Positions 60,208 to 64,000 of a DNA stretch of 64,000 bases are shown piece by piece (the stretch's first letter is position 1; each line of letters begins with the position of its first letter). The position numbers were made by a program, and so were the translations under genes. The notes below the pieces were generated by a model. That model did not search any database. It worked only from the letters and a program-made list of their open reading frames with translations, and was not told the DNA's origin. The DNA is from Bradyrhizobium sp. 200 (GTDB taxonomy: Bacteria > Pseudomonadota > Alphaproteobacteria > Rhizobiales > Xanthobacteraceae). The stretch spans positions 6,492,001 through 6,556,000 of the forward strand of contig NZ_CP064689.1 of NCBI RefSeq assembly GCF_023100945.1. The letters run 5' to 3'.

Positions 60208-62157
60208 TTATATCGCGGCGCGCGACCGCTCGTGGGTTGCCGCCTTCAGCGCGGCGACGTCGACCGTGGACGTCATGTCCTTGATCGGCACCGGAAGCCG
60301 CCGCCGCCAGTTCGGATGCTCGTTGACGGTGCCGGGAATGTTGGGCTGCTCCACCACCCCGAGCAGATCCTCCAGCGAGACCGCGAGCAACCGCGACTTG
60401 GTGCGCGCCAGGAAGTTCGCCACCGAATAGAGATCGTTGCGGTCGATGGCGTGATGACGCAGCACGTCGTCCAGCATCGCCAGCGCATGCCAGCGCGCAT
60501 CGTCGGTCTCGCCGGGATCGATCCCGAGCGAGCGTTTCAGGTTGAGGTCGCCGAACGAGCGCCAGCCGGCATAGGTCGAGAGATCGTGGGTGTTGAAGGT
60601 GACGAGCGCATTGGTCAGGTAATGATCGATGTTGCGGAACGAGCCGGCGTCGTCGCGCTCGAACATCATCACGAGATACGACCAGATGCCCCAATCAGCA
60701 ATCTGGTCGCGAAACCCTTCCGGCACGGTGCCGAGGTCTTCGCCGATCACGACGCAGCGATTCGCAACGCTTTCCTGCGCGGTCACTGCCAGCAGCGCCT
60801 CGAACGGCATCTGGACATAGACGCCATCGCGCGCGCTAAAGCCCTGCGGCACCAGATAGAGCCGCTTCAGCCCGAGCACATGGTCGAGACGGATGGCGCC
60901 GGCATGACGCATCGAGGCGCGCAGCATGTCGCGGTATGGCGCAAAGGACTCAAGCTCGAGCCCAACCGCATTGAACCCGGCAAGGCCCCAGGTCTGGCCG
61001 GCGGTATTGAGCGGATCGGGCGGCGCGCCGACGCCGAGATGGCGGGAGATCGCGACCTGCTCGTTCCAGGCATCGAAGCCGTCGGCCTGCACGCCGACCG
61101 CGACGTCGAGATAGAGCCCGACCTTCATGCCGAGCTGCTTCGCCAGATCGGCGGCGGCCCCCAACTGCCGATCGGCGGTCCATTGCACGAATTCGACGAA
61201 CTCGATTTCGCTGGCGTCATCGCCCTCGCGCAACGCGGCACATTTGGCATCGTCCGGCTGCCGCCACGCTTCCGGCCATTCCCACCACGGCTTGCCGAAT
61301 TTGTGCCGCAGCACCTCGAAGCAGGCAAAGTGCGACAACAGAGTGCCGCGCTCGGTGCGGAATTTGTCAAAATCCTGTTGGCGGGTCGGGTTGGCGTTGG
61401 CCTTGAACGCAGCAAAGGCCCTGCGGAGCGCCCGCCACTTCAGACCGGCGACGCCGACATAATCGACGACATCGCCCGCCCGTAGCGGCGCCAGCGCCTC
61501 GCCGGTTTCGGAATCGGGCTGAAATTCGGGAAGCTTTTCAACGTCGACATAGAGCGCGTTGAGAAACAACCGGCTGTTCGGCGAATAGGGGCTGCAATCG
61601 CCCGGACGGTCGTCGAACAGGGCATGCAGCGGATTGAGGCCGACGCCGTCGGCGCCGAGATGATCGGCGAGTTCGATCAGGCTGGCGAGGTCGGTGAAAT
61701 CGCCCATGCCCCAGTTACGCGCGGAGCGGACGCCGTAAAGCTGGACCGCGAGCAGCCAGCAACGGTCGAACTCGCCGCCAAACGCCCTTTCCGGCGCCGA
61801 GATCAACGGCACATCCTCGGCGGTCGCGGCGTCGCTCACGTGCAGCCGGTAGACGCCAAGCGGCAGGTCTCTGGGCCAGTCGATGGCGTGATCCGAACTC
61901 TCGCCCTTGGAGATAACGCCCTCGTCCGCAACGATTTTCCACTCCACCGGAAGCCTGGCTGTAGCCGGCAGCTCGGTTCGCGACGGCCTTCCGGAGCGGA
62001 CCACCACGGGGTGGCCGACCAGCGGTCCCGGGGCCTGCGGCGGCAGGGCATCCAGGATAATTTTGAGGGCAGCCGCATCCGTCACACGGCGGTGACCCTG
62101 ACCGTCCAGGAACTCGGTCTGGATTCCCTGGGCTTTAGCTTGAGCAAAAAGGTCCAT
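60208..62157 (-). CDS. malQ: 4-alpha-glucanotransferase (amylomaltase)
   Basis: This 649-residue GH77 enzyme transfers alpha-1,4-glucan segments in glycogen or maltodextrin turnover. Visible family blocks are RNWGMGDFTDLASLIELA, NPLHALF, SPYSPNSRLFLNALY, the nucleophile Asp region AIRLDHVLGLKRLYLVP, the acid Glu in VIGEDLGTVPEGF and NTHDLSTYAGW. ATG 62157 (DLFAQAKAQGI) is taken as start; ATG 62184 is possible, and neither has a strong ribosome site. A perfect EcfG-type promoter lies upstream, and the GH15 gene follows. Confidence 0.9.
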   Translation of the reverse strand: MDLFAQAKAQGIQTEFLDGQGHRRVTDAAALKIILDALPPQAPGPLVGHPVVVRSGRPSRTELPATARLPVEWKIVADEGVISKGESSDHAIDWPRDLPLGVYRLHVSDAATAEDVPLISAPERAFGGEFDRCWLLAVQLYGVRSARNWGMGDFTDLASLIELADHLGADGVGLNPLHALFDDRPGDCSPYSPNSRLFLNALYVDVEKLPEFQPDSETGEALAPLRAGDVVDYVGVAGLKWRALRRAFAAFKANANPTRQQDFDKFRTERGTLLSHFACFEVLRHKFGKPWWEWPEAWRQPDDAKCAALREGDDASEIEFVEFVQWTADRQLGAAADLAKQLGMKVGLYLDVAVGVQADGFDAWNEQVAISRHLGVGAPPDPLNTAGQTWGLAGFNAVGLELESFAPYRDMLRASMRHAGAIRLDHVLGLKRLYLVPQGFSARDGVYVQMPFEALLAVTAQESVANRCVVIGEDLGTVPEGFRDQIADWGIWSYLVMMFERDDAGSFRNIDHYLTNALVTFNTHDLSTYAGWRSFGDLNLKRSLGIDPGETDDARWHALAMLDDVLRHHAIDRNDLYSVANFLARTKSRLLAVSLEDLLGVVEQPNIPGTVNEHPNWRRRLPVPIKDMTSTVDVAALKAATHERSRAAI

Positions 62158-62235
62158 TTCGGCACGTACTTTGCACGCAAACATCAAAGAGATGTCGCGA
62201 AATTGTCCAAATACAGGAAGGGGATAGAAGTGTTT

Positions 62236-62260
62236 AACGCTGGGGCCCACCAACGGTTCC
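62236..62260 (-). promoter_or_regulatory. EcfG-type general-stress promoter of malQ
   Basis: Read leftwards, GGAAC (62260-62256), exactly 16 bp, then CGTT (62239-62236) is a perfect match to the alphaproteobacterial EcfG consensus. Transcription would begin near 62229, about 70 nt before the malQ start. Confidence 0.7.
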
Positions 62261-62263
62261 AAG

Positions 62264-62289
62264 GGAACCAAAGCAAGCCGAGCGGCATT
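62264..62289 (+). promoter_or_regulatory. Weaker EcfG-like promoter of treS
   Basis: GGAAC-N17-CATT on the plus strand has one mismatch in the -10 element. Its -35 forms a 15-bp palindrome (GGTTCC-AAG-GGAACC) with the -35 of the malQ promoter. The leader to GTG 62362 would be about 65 nt. Confidence 0.45.
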
Positions 62290-62361
62290 CTATCTCAGTC
62301 CGGAACGTCTCCGCTTCTGCAAACGAAACGGGGACGTCATTTCCATGGCAATGGCATCACC

Positions 62362-64000
<1,639 letters not shown>

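Noticed and set aside
58427..60430. 667-codon plus-strand frame opposite the GH15 gene
   Set aside because: Composition is the mirror of the GH15 coding sequence (Arg/His/Gln-rich), with no domain; the GH15 motifs on the minus strand are unambiguous.

Overview
The window is a stretch of chromosome from a high-GC alphaproteobacterium, very probably Bradyrhizobium or a close relative in the Nitrobacteraceae. The clues are the codon bias, several families of palindromic intergenic repeats that I know from Bradyrhizobium genomes, a D-tartrate dehydratase that matches the characterised Bradyrhizobium enzyme down to its catalytic Lys184 and His322, and a DUF6894 protein. No rRNA, tRNA, CRISPR array, phage, transposase or plasmid gene was seen. 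It reads as ordinary core and metabolic chromosome, with little sign of recent transfer.

Layout. 0-11 kb: a truncated O-methyltransferase diverges from a vanillate demethylase cluster (vanA, a GntR/FCD regulator, vanB) preceded by two GTATAC palindromes 63 bp apart. Then come a GMC oxidoreductase, a GNAT acetyltransferase, an SMP-30 lactonase, a membrane protein, an AraC regulator and an enolase-superfamily enzyme with unusual active-site residues. 11-23 kb: small hypotheticals, a cupin, a GST, an intracellular PHB depolymerase, two orphan periplasmic binding proteins, a formate/nitrite transporter with a PP2C-kinase fusion, a coupled Cys-rich/OmpA-like pair, and an MFS exporter divergent from an AraC regulator. 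23-31 kb: malonyl-CoA decarboxylase, tarD, glutathione peroxidase with a DUF3297 protein, an amidase, and a periplasmic sorbosone-type dehydrogenase with a di-haem cytochrome c.

31-37.5 kb: the complete pqqABCDE operon, continuing into a prolyl-aminopeptidase-like hydrolase, an unknown protein and chrA. 37.8-42.5 kb: a three-gene 2-oxoacid oxidoreductase operon (korC-like NADPH:ferredoxin subunit, korA, korB). 42.5-47.3 kb: the prkA-DUF444-spoVR starvation operon. 49-56.6 kb: a tight sugar-phosphate operon (transaldolase-Pgi fusion, gnd, zwf, pgl, gntK, HAD phosphatase). 57-58.2 kb: a TetR regulator and a DUF308-like membrane protein sharing an operator motif. 58.4-64 kb: GH15 hydrolase and malQ, divergent from trehalose synthase treS (cut by the window end), with a perfect EcfG-type general-stress promoter in front of malQ.

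How the parts work together. PQQ synthesis lies beside a PQQ-type periplasmic dehydrogenase and a likely cytochrome acceptor. Sugars then feed the zwf/pgl/gnd operon. Storage and stress carbon is handled by PhaZ, malQ, GH15 and treS. Vanillate, tartrate and malonate genes indicate soil and rhizosphere carbon use. The most interesting leads are the EcfG promoter pair at malQ/treS, the KorCAB operon, the 63-bp operator pair at vanA, the TetR operator family, the 40-bp duplicated ACTACTT repeat at 48.4 kb, and enzymes with altered catalytic residues (the enolase-superfamily protein and Zwf).
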